From positions 552,356-616,355 of the forward strand of contig QAOA01007318.1 in NCBI GenBank assembly GCA_003255065.1: a stretch of DNA of 64,000 nucleotides, read 5' to 3'. The notes under the pieces were generated by a model that searched no databases, had not been told where the DNA came from, and worked only from the letters and a program-made list of their open reading frames with translations. Source of the stretch: Cercis canadensis. Taxonomy: Eukaryota > Streptophyta > Magnoliopsida > Fabales > Fabaceae. The position numbers and the translations under genes were made by a program. Within the stretch, counting starts at the first letter, position 1. Every line of letters begins with the position of its first letter. Positions 46,725 through 55,690 of this stretch are shown here, piece after piece.

Positions 46725-47881
46725 ATGCGTAAGATTGAACCAATTTTAGGCCCTAGTTACAGTTGCAGGCAACTTTGTCCTTCACAAGTCATGCACCGAC
46801 CCAATGCACCCTCACCATCCTCTTACTCTTCTTTCCAAGCTCCCTTATCCAATGGAGTTTACGGATCTACGTAACTCCTGCAAAAAAAAACGTTATACCA
46901 AGTTTGTGTTCTCTTTGCGAATTTAACCTTCACATAGCCTGTGCTTCTCTGAGAGCCCAGATGATGGTCATACACATGCCTTCATCTCCTTCACCAAGGC
47001 GAGGGCTTCCCATCCCTATCTTTTATTTGCCAAATCTGGGTCCCACCCTAGCTGCGCTGCACTACCTCACACCGTCACCGTTTGAAGCTTGCCTATTCAC
47101 GGGCATCTTTTGCAACGCTTGTAATGGACTGCTTATTTTTGTTCCAAATGTAGCTACCTGTACATTTGAAGTGCCCAAACCAATCCAAGCCTCATCCATA
47201 GACGACATCATCAGAAGACTAAGAATGATGCGGATGATTTTATAATTCATCACCATGCATTATTGATGCTCGTGGAGGAGCAGAATCAGCAGTATATTAT
47301 TACTGATGAACTCTGTGACGCGTGTATCCAACCCATCTCGCCTCCCTTGTATGCTTGTGAAGAAAAATGCGGTTCCCTTCTTCACCAAACTTGTTTTAAC
47401 TTTTAACCTACCCAGAGAGAAACAACACCCATTTCACCTACACCAGCTTACTCTGTTCTCAAAGGCTCGTTATTATAGGTGCGATGGTTGTAAATTATTC
47501 TGCAATGGCTTTGTTTATCGGTGTGATGAGTGCCAATTCGACCTTGATGTTCGATGCGGTTCCCTTCCAGAGACACTTACCCGTGAGAGTCACGAGCACC
47601 CCCTGATGACTCATCACTAGTGCATTGTTGGCAAGCAAAGCAATGTCAAGTTTGGAGGCACTTTCATGCATGATGCTCACTCACACTTGTTCATGTAATT
47701 GGGAATCCATGTGATGCATGTAGTGAAGGATGCAGTGGCTGGGCCCTTGAGTGTAGACAATGCACATTCGGGATCCACCGACAAGGGAATTGTTTCTAGG
47801 AACAATTTGGAAAGAGTAAAACCTACTTGTCTTTTTATGCCATGATGAAGGATCGCTGCTGGCTGCCGCGCCCAATGTAAC
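46725..47881 (+). pseudogene. Decayed DC1-domain gene, tandem copy of the gene at 48930
   Basis: Nucleotide similarity to the downstream intact DC1 gene runs from the upstream region (AATCACGC.AATTAA.TT.GATTTCTTA and ATTAATCAAGAATGGAATTTGA-like blocks, about 46580-46685) through the start (ATG at 46725, ATGCGTAAGATTGAAC versus ATGGATAAGATTGAAC) to the end (GGAATTGTTTCTAGGAACAATTT near 47785) and into the 3' flank. Relative to the intact gene it lacks about 100 bases after the start and the region of about DC1 modules 7-8, has several frame changes and carries premature stops (for example TAG at 47618-47620). Surviving pieces include YYRCDGCKLFCNGFVYRCD and ECQFDLDVRCGSLPETL. It is not expected to make a functional protein. 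Confidence 0.85.
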
Positions 47882-48929
47882 AACAACAACTTAAGGGGGA
47901 ACAAGATTCATGGCCTCCCTAATTACTACACTATGTAATATGTTGTAATATATATATACAGCATGCATTATTTATATTATTATGTCAGTAACTTGGTCTT
48001 TACATAAGTAAATAATTAAACCTCATTTCACTCTTTATTTATAATGAGTCAATGACTACCTTGTTCATATGTAAGTTTATTGTACACTGTCTTCATGTGA
48101 TTTGTGTTTGTTCATAATATAAAAAATATATAAGGAATTTAATAGCCTAAATTCTTATTAGAATGATCTGTTTATAATCAAATCTTTACTATTTTATTAT
48201 ATTTAATAATCATATTTAAATTTTATCATAATTTTTTTTTTTTTTTGTTGCTATATATAGTTTTACTCTTAAAAAAAGCAAGAAAAATTACGAATATTAT
48301 GAGCGGAGTATTGTTTATCCGAGACCGAATATTATCCCGTGCTCTTCATCAGTCTTACAATAACATATTTTGGTGTAGGTTGATAGGTTCTATTATATCC
48401 AGTTCCTCATGGAAAAGGGAAAAAGTAGTTGGAGAGATTTTTAGAATAAAATCTAATTGGGTGATCATAGAATTTCAGTTATCAGCTTTGTATTACGAAA
48501 ATAGGACGGATTTCAACACGCCTACAAATTGAATCATATCTAGTACTCCAACCATTCAACTCCATTCACAAGTATGAGGATCTCTCCAATCTTTGTTTTC
48601 AATTCAATCTAGATCTTTATTTTAGCCTGATCACTCCTCTAATCTTCCTCTACCACTTGATTCTTGATGTTATAATTTGGATCATAACGTTAAATCAGGC
48701 TTTTGTGATGCCTCATTGCGTATACAGAAATGAAAGAATAAGCATATCTTATGTCCCTGACCAAGGAATCACGCTAATTAAATTTGATTTCTTAGCGGAG
48801 CAGCAAGAAGAAACGGCATTTTATTCCTATTCTTTACCAATTAATCAAGAATGGAATTTGAAGTCAAAATAAAATGTATACCCACAACCCGAACTAGTTG
48901 TATTTCATTGACAAATAGAAAGCAAAAGT
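47882..48929. other. Spacer between DC1 pseudogene and intact DC1 gene
   Basis: 47940-48130 resembles the 3' flank of the intact gene (about 50745-50870), and 48760-48929 resembles the region upstream of the pseudogene, so the duplication unit includes flanks. Between them, about 48240-48540 holds an ORF on the + strand with no recognised family. It has no counterpart in the other duplicate and may be an inserted fragment. Confidence 0.6.
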
Positions 48930-50678
48930 ATGGATAAGATTGAACATTTCAGCCATAGGCACCCATTGGTGTTGCAGCAATTTGAGCAGAGAACTGATGA
49001 CGAGAAGGAGCAACGATTTTGCTCAGGTTGCCAAGAACCAATTTCAGGTGCTTGCTACCGTTGCTTGGAGTGCGATGATAACTTTGTCCTTCACAAATCA
49101 TGCATCGAACTTGCACGCCAGTTGAAGCATCCAACCCACCCTCAGCATCCCCTTATTCTCCTTTCCAAGCCCCCTTATACAGTAAATTGCATTTGTGACA
49201 TATGCAGACGTATCATACGCAAGTTTGTGTACCATTGTCCCCTTTGCAAATATGACCTTGACATAGCCTGTGCTTCTCTTTGCAGTGTAGTGGAAGATGG
49301 TCATAAACATTCATTCGTCTCCTTGAAGAGGCCAATTAATTTCCCCTGTTATGCTTGTGGTGTCACCGAAGCCAAGGGCTTCCCCTTTCTATGTACAATT
49401 TGCCAAATCTGGGTTCATCCTACCTGCGCTCAGCTACCTCAGACCATCAAAATCGTAGGCCACGATCACACTTTGAATCTCAACTATTCCCTTCATCAAG
49501 TTTATGGATTCAAGGACGTGCTCTGCAAGGTTTGCAACATTAATATGAGCTCAAGTTTTGCGGGTTATTTTTGTTCGGAGTGCACCTACCCTGTACATTT
49601 GAAGTGCGCTGAAGCTGAACAAGAACAACCCAAAGGCGCTTCAGAGTCAGAGATGGTAGAATACATAGAGCATGATGAAACTGGTAATGCTTATAAGGTG
49701 ACCAAAATAGGAGAAGATGATAGAGTCGAGGAAATCAAACATTTCAGTCATCACCATGCACTAACGCTAGTGGAGCAACAGAGTCCGCAAAATACTGATA
49801 AACTATGTGATGGGTGCATCCAGCCCATCTCGCCTCCCTTCTTTGCTTGTGCGCAAAATTGCAGTTTCCTTCTTCACCAGAATTGTGCTGAGTTACCCAG
49901 AACGACACAACACCTGTTTCACCAACACCCGCTTACTCTCCTATTCAAAGCACCTCATTATGAAGGAATATTTAGGTGCGATAACTGTAAATTGTTCTGC
50001 AATGGCTTTGTGTATCGCTGTGAAGAGTGTCAATTTGACCTTGATGTTCGATGTGGTTCCCTTCCGGAAACACTTGCACACGAGAATCACAAGCACCCTC
50101 TTCTCCTCAACAAGACAACATCAGCTAGGATATGCGAAGGTTGTAATCGTAGTTCCAAGAATGTTTATGTATGTCAAGTTTGTGATGGGTTTGCTATTGA
50201 TTGCGCATGTGCTACTCTACCATCTACGGCATGGCACATATATGATAAACATCCTCTCAACTTAACCTACGGTGTTGAAGACGATTTCAGTGAACATAAC
50301 TGTGAAATTTGCAAGGAGAAAATGTCTCCAAAGCAATGGTTCTACTGCTGTGAGGACTGCAACTTCTCTGCTCATCCCCATTGTGTTGTTGGGAAGTCTA
50401 AGTATGTCAAGTTTGGAAGCAGCTTCATATATGATGCACACTCACACCCACTTACATTTGTTGAAGAGATTAGGCGGTCCCCTGCGTGTGGTGTTTGTGG
50501 AGAACGTTGCGTTGGCTGGGGAGTTGAATGTGGGCAATGCAAATTCTACATGCATCGTGAAGGTAATTGTTTCTGGGAACAATTTAAAAAGAGTGAAGCG
50601 TTTTTAAGTTGTGGAAAGCTGAGAAATAGGTATGCTGCCAACGTATTGGCCGTCACGCCCAATGTGACAAGCAAGTAA
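48930..50678 (+). CDS. DC1-domain protein with about nine tandem DC1 modules
   Basis: A single-exon ORF of 582 residues from ATG 48930 (MDKIEHFSHRHPLVLQQ). About nine DC1 (C1_2) modules follow one another, each opening with an HxH/HPL motif and carrying paired CxxC knuckles: for example CSGCQEPISGACYRCLEC, CDICRRIIRKFVYHCPLC, CYACGVTEAKGFPFLCTIC, CDNCKLFCNGFVYRCEEC, CEICKEKMSPKQWFYCCEDC and CGVCGERCVGWGVECGQC. A short acidic linker near residues 225-270 splits modules 1-4 from 5-9, and the second block again begins IKHFSHHHALTL, suggesting an internal duplication. No kinase, TIR or transmembrane segment is present. Role: probable Zn2+-binding signalling or defence protein; partner unknown. 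Its broken tandem copy lies directly upstream. Confidence 0.9.
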   Translation: MDKIEHFSHRHPLVLQQFEQRTDDEKEQRFCSGCQEPISGACYRCLECDDNFVLHKSCIELARQLKHPTHPQHPLILLSKPPYTVNCICDICRRIIRKFVYHCPLCKYDLDIACASLCSVVEDGHKHSFVSLKRPINFPCYACGVTEAKGFPFLCTICQIWVHPTCAQLPQTIKIVGHDHTLNLNYSLHQVYGFKDVLCKVCNINMSSSFAGYFCSECTYPVHLKCAEAEQEQPKGASESEMVEYIEHDETGNAYKVTKIGEDDRVEEIKHFSHHHALTLVEQQSPQNTDKLCDGCIQPISPPFFACAQNCSFLLHQNCAELPRTTQHLFHQHPLTLLFKAPHYEGIFRCDNCKLFCNGFVYRCEECQFDLDVRCGSLPETLAHENHKHPLLLNKTTSARICEGCNRSSKNVYVCQVCDGFAIDCACATLPSTAWHIYDKHPLNLTYGVEDDFSEHNCEICKEKMSPKQWFYCCEDCNFSAHPHCVVGKSKYVKFGSSFIYDAHSHPLTFVEEIRRSPACGVCGERCVGWGVECGQCKFYMHREGNCFWEQFKKSEAFLSCGKLRNRYAANVLAVTPNVTSK

Positions 50679-51234
50679 GGAGAGATGAATTGGTCATTAG
50701 CTTACTAAAATTGTATGTGTCAATGTAACTTGGGTTATGTACAGAGACATTACGTCAGTCACTTGGTGTGCATCTAGATAAAATCCATTTCACTCTTGTG
50801 TTTGTAATGGCTTCCTTGTTCGTAAGATTATTTTACACTGTTAATTATGTGATTTGTACCTCGTGGTAAATATAGGGATTCCAATAATTCACCATTCCCG
50901 TGTACTCATTTTCAATTCATACGAATCTTCCTCCCCAATTACTACCTCTTCTTCTAGATGTCACTAAACTCCTCAAGTCAACTTTGGCTAATTAGTCATT
51001 AATTTTCGCAGTTGACGTTGACCATACTATCCTTCATCATTTTATTCATTACACCACGAATCATGCTAGCGATACTCTACCAATAAACAAACAAGAAAAT
51101 CCATAAAGATAATTTATTGGTTCCCTTTTCTTCAACTCGGAATAGATCCTGATCGTCCTTTCTTGTCTTGCAAAGGGCACCATTTCCAATTCGAACAGTA
51201 TCAGATTAATCTTTTCCATCGTGATTCACAGATC
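50679..51234. other. Spacer between DC1 gene and first lectin kinase
   Basis: A 556-base interval holding the DC1 3'UTR and the promoter of the broken lectin kinase. No ORF or clear TATA box was picked out. Confidence 0.5.
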
Positions 51235-53301
51235 ATGTATTTGTTCCATCTTCACAATATCATTTACTTGCCACAATTTGTTAAGCTTCTAGTTCTGACA
51301 AGTCTCATTTTTGGATCTCTAGATCAAGTTGGATGCCTGAATTTCACATACCCTAGTTTCGATCGTGGAGATGAGAAAGATTTTTACATGTCTGCAAATT
51401 CAGCTATAGTTTTTAATGCTATTCAAGTGACTCCAGACACTGCGGCATCTAGTTTTCCTCTGTCAAACTTGTCTGGAAGGGTGTTACACAGCGAACAGTT
51501 GAAGCTATGGGACAGTCGGAGAAGCATGAAAGCTTCATTCAATTCAAGCTTCGTTTTTAATATTTATGTTGTGTTTAAAATGATTTGCTACCGGCAAGTA
51601 TACCGGGCCACACAAGTAGTATATAAAAGTGAGTAGAGTATCGTCCTCAGGGATTTAACGTTAGCAAGTACCAATTTCACTAACAATGATTCTATNTCCA
51701 GATAACAGTGCAGGGCAATGGCTTGGAATAGTCAATGCGTCAAGCATAGGGCTAAGCAACGTAATTGCAGTGGAATTTGACACCAGAAAGAGCTACCTAG
51801 AAGATATCGATGACAACCATGTTGGGGTCGATGTTAAAAGCATCTATTCAATCCAGCAACAACCTCTTGGAGCTCATGGGGTTAATCTTTCAAGTGGTAC
51901 TGATATTACTGCTACTGTTCTCTTTGATGCCAAATTAGGAAGATTGAATGTTTTTGTTTCCACATCATTAGTGCTTACAGTGGATCTAGATCTCTCTAAA
52001 CTGCTTCCAGAGGATGTATTTGTGGGATTTTCAGCTTCCACTGGGGTATATACCCAGCTTAATGCAATAAGGTCATGGAATTTCTCTACTTGGGAGGTGC
52101 ATATAGAGAAAGATTCAATCAATCTAATATGGCTATGGATCTTGCTTCCAATAATTGTGCTCGGGGAATAGCTGCTATTGCTGCTATATGTTACTGGAAA
52201 AGAAAGCGCAGAAAGGAAGAGGGGCTGGATGAGGATCTACAGATAGAGCTTCAAATTAAAAGCTCATCAAACGCTCCACATAAATTTCGTCTGAAGGAGC
52301 TTGTTTCTGCCACAGCGAATTTTAACTCATCAAACAAGCTTGGCAAAGGAGGTTTTGGGACGGTTTATAAAGGGACCTTGAATGGCAAGGATGTTGCTGT
52401 CAAAAGAATTTCAAAGGATTCCCGTCATGGGAAACAAGATTTTTTAGCAGAGATCACAACTATAGGTAATCTCAATCACAAGAATCTGGTAAAATTAATT
52501 GGATGGTGCTATGAGAAAACTGAACTCCTCCTTGTGTACGAGTTCATGCCAAATGGAAGCCTAGATAAGTTCATTTTTTCTGGTAATAGCCCATCTTCAG
52601 CACAGGATTCAACTCTGAGTTGGGAAAGAAGGCACAGCATCATATGCGGGGTTGCTCGAGCACTAGACTATCTCCACAATGGGTGTGACAAAAGAGTACT
52701 ACACAGAGACATAAAACCCAGCAATGTGATGTTGGATTCAGAGTTCAATTCTCGACTTGGGGATTTTGGTTTAGCTCGCACCGTTCAACTAAGTGACAAA
52801 ACTCACCATTCGACAAAAGGGATAGCTGGAACACCAGGATATATGGCACCAGAAAGCTTCCACACTCAAAGGGCCACTGTTGAAACTGATGTGTATGCAA
52901 TTGGTGTTCTTATGCTAGAAGTTGTCTGTGGAAGAAAGCCTGGGCATCAAAATGGGCTAAATAATTATAATAACAGCATAGTGGATTGGGTGTGGGAACT
53001 TTATAGCAGAGAAAGTGTAACTGAGGCTGTAGATATGCGATTGAAAGGTGATTTTGATAGGGATGAAGCCAAGTGTTTGCTTGGGTTGGGATTAGCCTGC
53101 TGCCATCCCAACCCATATGAGAGGCCATCCATGAGAAGTGTCTTGCAGGTTCTTACAGGGGAAGCAGCTCCACCATTTGTACCTTATGAGAAACCCCTCT
53201 TCATATGGCCAGTCATGCAACCAGCTCTTAGACAAGATCTAAATTACCAAACTAGTGGATCTCAATGTCCAACAATAACAGAATTGATCACTGGGAGATG
53301 A
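51235..53301 (+). pseudogene. L-type lectin receptor kinase (LecRK-S.5-like), disrupted copy
   Basis: The ATG at 51235 opens a signal peptide (LLVLTSLIFGSLDQVGC) and the first part of a legume-lectin domain up to SFNSSFVFNI (about 51560). Foreign sequence then reads to a stop at 51634-51636, and a single N sits at 51696. Lectin coding resumes at PDNSAGQWLGIVNA and runs through VEFDTRKS and DDNHVGVDVKS to a membrane segment (LIWLWILLPIIVLG). About 22 residues present in the intact paralogue, including GGEGLAFIL, are missing. At about 52168 the frame stops (GAA TAG). The kinase continues one frame over: IAAICYWKRKRRKEEG, GKGGFGTVYKG, AVKR, HRDIKPSN, DFGLAR, GTPGYMAPE, to TGA 53301. One missing G in a four-G run would explain the shift. 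The kinase half itself is intact. If both lesions are real, this is a pseudogene; if one is an assembly error, only the insertion breaks it. Confidence 0.85.
51561..51695. mobile_element. LTR-retrotransposon-like end inside the lectin domain
   Basis: The 135 bases between the break in the lectin reading frame and the N include TTGCTACCGGCAAGTATACC and GAGTATCGTCCTCAGGGATT. I recognise these from memory as resembling a conserved motif of plant LTR retroelements (ACCGGCAAGT...CGGGTC...GTATCGT...CAGGGA). Only one end is visible; the rest of the element and about 66 bases of lectin coding presumably fall in the assembly gap at 51696. Confidence 0.5.
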
Positions 53302-55602
53302 CGAATCATTCTTTGTAACTCAAAAAGTAACACTTTTTCATGTTAGTTTTGGGACCTTGCCATACTAACAAAACATTTACATTTATGAAAATTCCTTCAA
53401 TTATCAAACTCAATGATTGATACATGAAAATAAGCTTATAGATAGATTCTTCATGTTCTCTCAGACAGGACTCCGTTTAGACCGACTACCTTTACAATTA
53501 TACATAATGATTTTATTAAAACTTTACTTTTCTTTGAAATATTGCTATGGTGTTATTATTTAGTTTGCCAGTTGTTCAAAATTTTAGTACATTTTCAATT
53601 TACTGCCTAATTGTGCTAAGTGTCACCTGTGTCTCAGTTTCAAAGCCAAGTGCAAAGAAAATTCAAGCTAATTTATCATTTTATAGGACAGTTTCCATTT
53701 GACACTGCACTGAAGAAAATGATAACTTTTATGTTTATCCACTGAAAACTGAAAATTCTTTTAAAAGTGTACATAAGAACATTCTTCCTCATGATAAGAA
53801 AATAGACGGATTTCTCCGTATGCACTTCATGCGACCATCTTCTTCCACTTCCCTCCCTCTTTTTTCTCTCACTAAATCAGAAACGCAGAAATCAAACAAC
53901 CAACAAATGCTTTAATGGCTGCCAACATGAGCCCAGGGATGGAACCTCCAATTTCTAATGCTTTAATTTCTTAATTTAACGTCCCCTGGCAGCTTCCATT
54001 GTGTTAGTAGGAGTAGTAAATTGTGAGGCAAGGCAACAGTTGCTCCAATAGAGGAGCTGCTATTTTTCAGGTAAAGTTTGCAGGAAAATCCCATAGGAGT
54101 AGAACGTATTGTATAGTTGAGCTTAATTATCATTCATCTTTCTTCTTTTATTCAATTTTGTGTGTATGCGAAGCTTTATTCCCAACTTCGAATACCAAAG
54201 CAATAATCTAATTTCAGTCCCAAACTTAAGAGGCTTCACCTACCATAAATACAAATACAGTGTGCTCATCTTTCTGATGAGAAGCCCCCATAATCACAAT
54301 GGAGGTCTAATGTAGCAAATGCTAAAAATTATTGAATTACGCCCAACATGATTCTTGGCCCTTTCAAACAAAATCCAAGCACTCATTTTGTTTCCTTGAC
54401 CCCCTAAAACCTTTTCTGTACCATTAAAATTTTCTACACATAGTGTACAAACACCGTTTTCTCAAATTAAAAACACATAAATTTATTTATAAATTAATTG
54501 TCGGGGAAAAATCCCTTGGTACTACTTAGAACGGTTTTATTTACTTTAGTGAATTTCTTTTTTGATTATTTCTTAAATGCCAAGCAGGCAATTTTTGTTC
54601 ATGTGTAAGAATAAAAATATTTACACTAAATAATTCATGGCGAAATAATACTAAAATTATCATCAATACTTCTAGATTTGAGTCAAAGCTAAAAGTAAAA
54701 ATAAAAAAATAAAAAAAAAATTAATTAGCTGATAAGTAGTGAGATTGCGACTTGCAAGTTCTGACCGCTCTGCAATCTTGAGGTTCTCGGAAATTTTCCA
54801 TATCTGTTTTGTGACACGGAATGTTGAGCACGCCAAAACATTTCAAACTTCATACTTATCATCATAATCTTGTCATTTATGTCATATAGGGAGAATGACT
54901 TACATAGCAAGAAGAGATAAGCATTGTTGAGCAAGGGAGAAAAACATAAAACATAAAACAAAGACTAGCATCTCAAGTACAAGGCGTTAATTTTCGGAGA
55001 ACTTGCCTTGTAGGTTTTAAATTTGTAAAGATTCATGCATCACATAACTAAATCAAAAATTATAACTCTGACTTTTTCTTTTTCCTTTGCGTAATTCCCG
55101 TTCACGTGAATTTCTTTAGGACGGAAACCAAGTCCAACTTGTGTTCGTCACAAAACACATTTGACCCTACAATTAGTCAGCTATCAAGTTTAAATTAAAA
55201 GTAATGATATTTAATCAGAGAAAAATTTATTAGAATCTTATTATTATAATATAGTTATTATATTAAAGATCATTCTAATAGTAATTTTGACAACAAAATT
55301 CTAATTCTTAATATATTCTTTTAATCTAAGTTTAAAAATTAGTATACATAACAAGTTGAGCTATATATTGCTTATGGTGAAAAAAATAAATAAAGAATGG
55401 GTCCTGATAAGTTGTTCATGAAATTAATGTCATATTACAAGAGTTATAATATTCCAAGCTTTGAATCAAAATAAAAAAGAAAGAAACTTCCTCCCAATAT
55501 ATTTAGTCTTCCGCTTTGAATCAAAATATATAATTAAGAAGTGAAGGATGAAAAAATAAAGAAACTTCCTCCCAATATATTAAGTCTTCCGCCAAAACAG
55601 CG
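53302..55602. other. Spacer and promoter between the two lectin kinases
   Basis: About 2.3 kb, AT-rich, with no supported ORF. The last 150 bases hold a tandem repeat and a TATA box for the downstream kinase. Confidence 0.6.
55458..55590. repeat. Imperfect tandem repeat in the lectin kinase promoter
   Basis: Unit 1 (55458-55512) and unit 2 (55513-55590) both begin GCTTTGAATCAAAATA and end GAAACTTCCTCCCAATATAT(T)AGTCTTCC. Unit 2 carries about 23 extra bases in the middle. The repeat abuts the TATA box. Confidence 0.8.
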
Positions 55603-55610
55603 TATATAAA
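55603..55610 (+). promoter_or_regulatory. TATA box of the intact lectin receptor kinase
   Basis: TATATAAA, 88 bases upstream of the ATG at 55691. This predicts a transcription start near 55635 and a 5'UTR of about 55 bases. It is the best-placed TATA in the window. Confidence 0.6.
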
Positions 55611-55690
55611 TGAAGGATACATTATGTTTTGGTACTTGCCTCATTCGTCTTCCATCTTTTCATTCATAACTAATCTTTCCAAATTAAGGC

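Noticed and set aside
51163-51234. Extended N-terminus of the first lectin kinase
   Set aside because: It begins with TTG and adds non-signal-like residues; the ATG at 51235 directly precedes the signal peptide.
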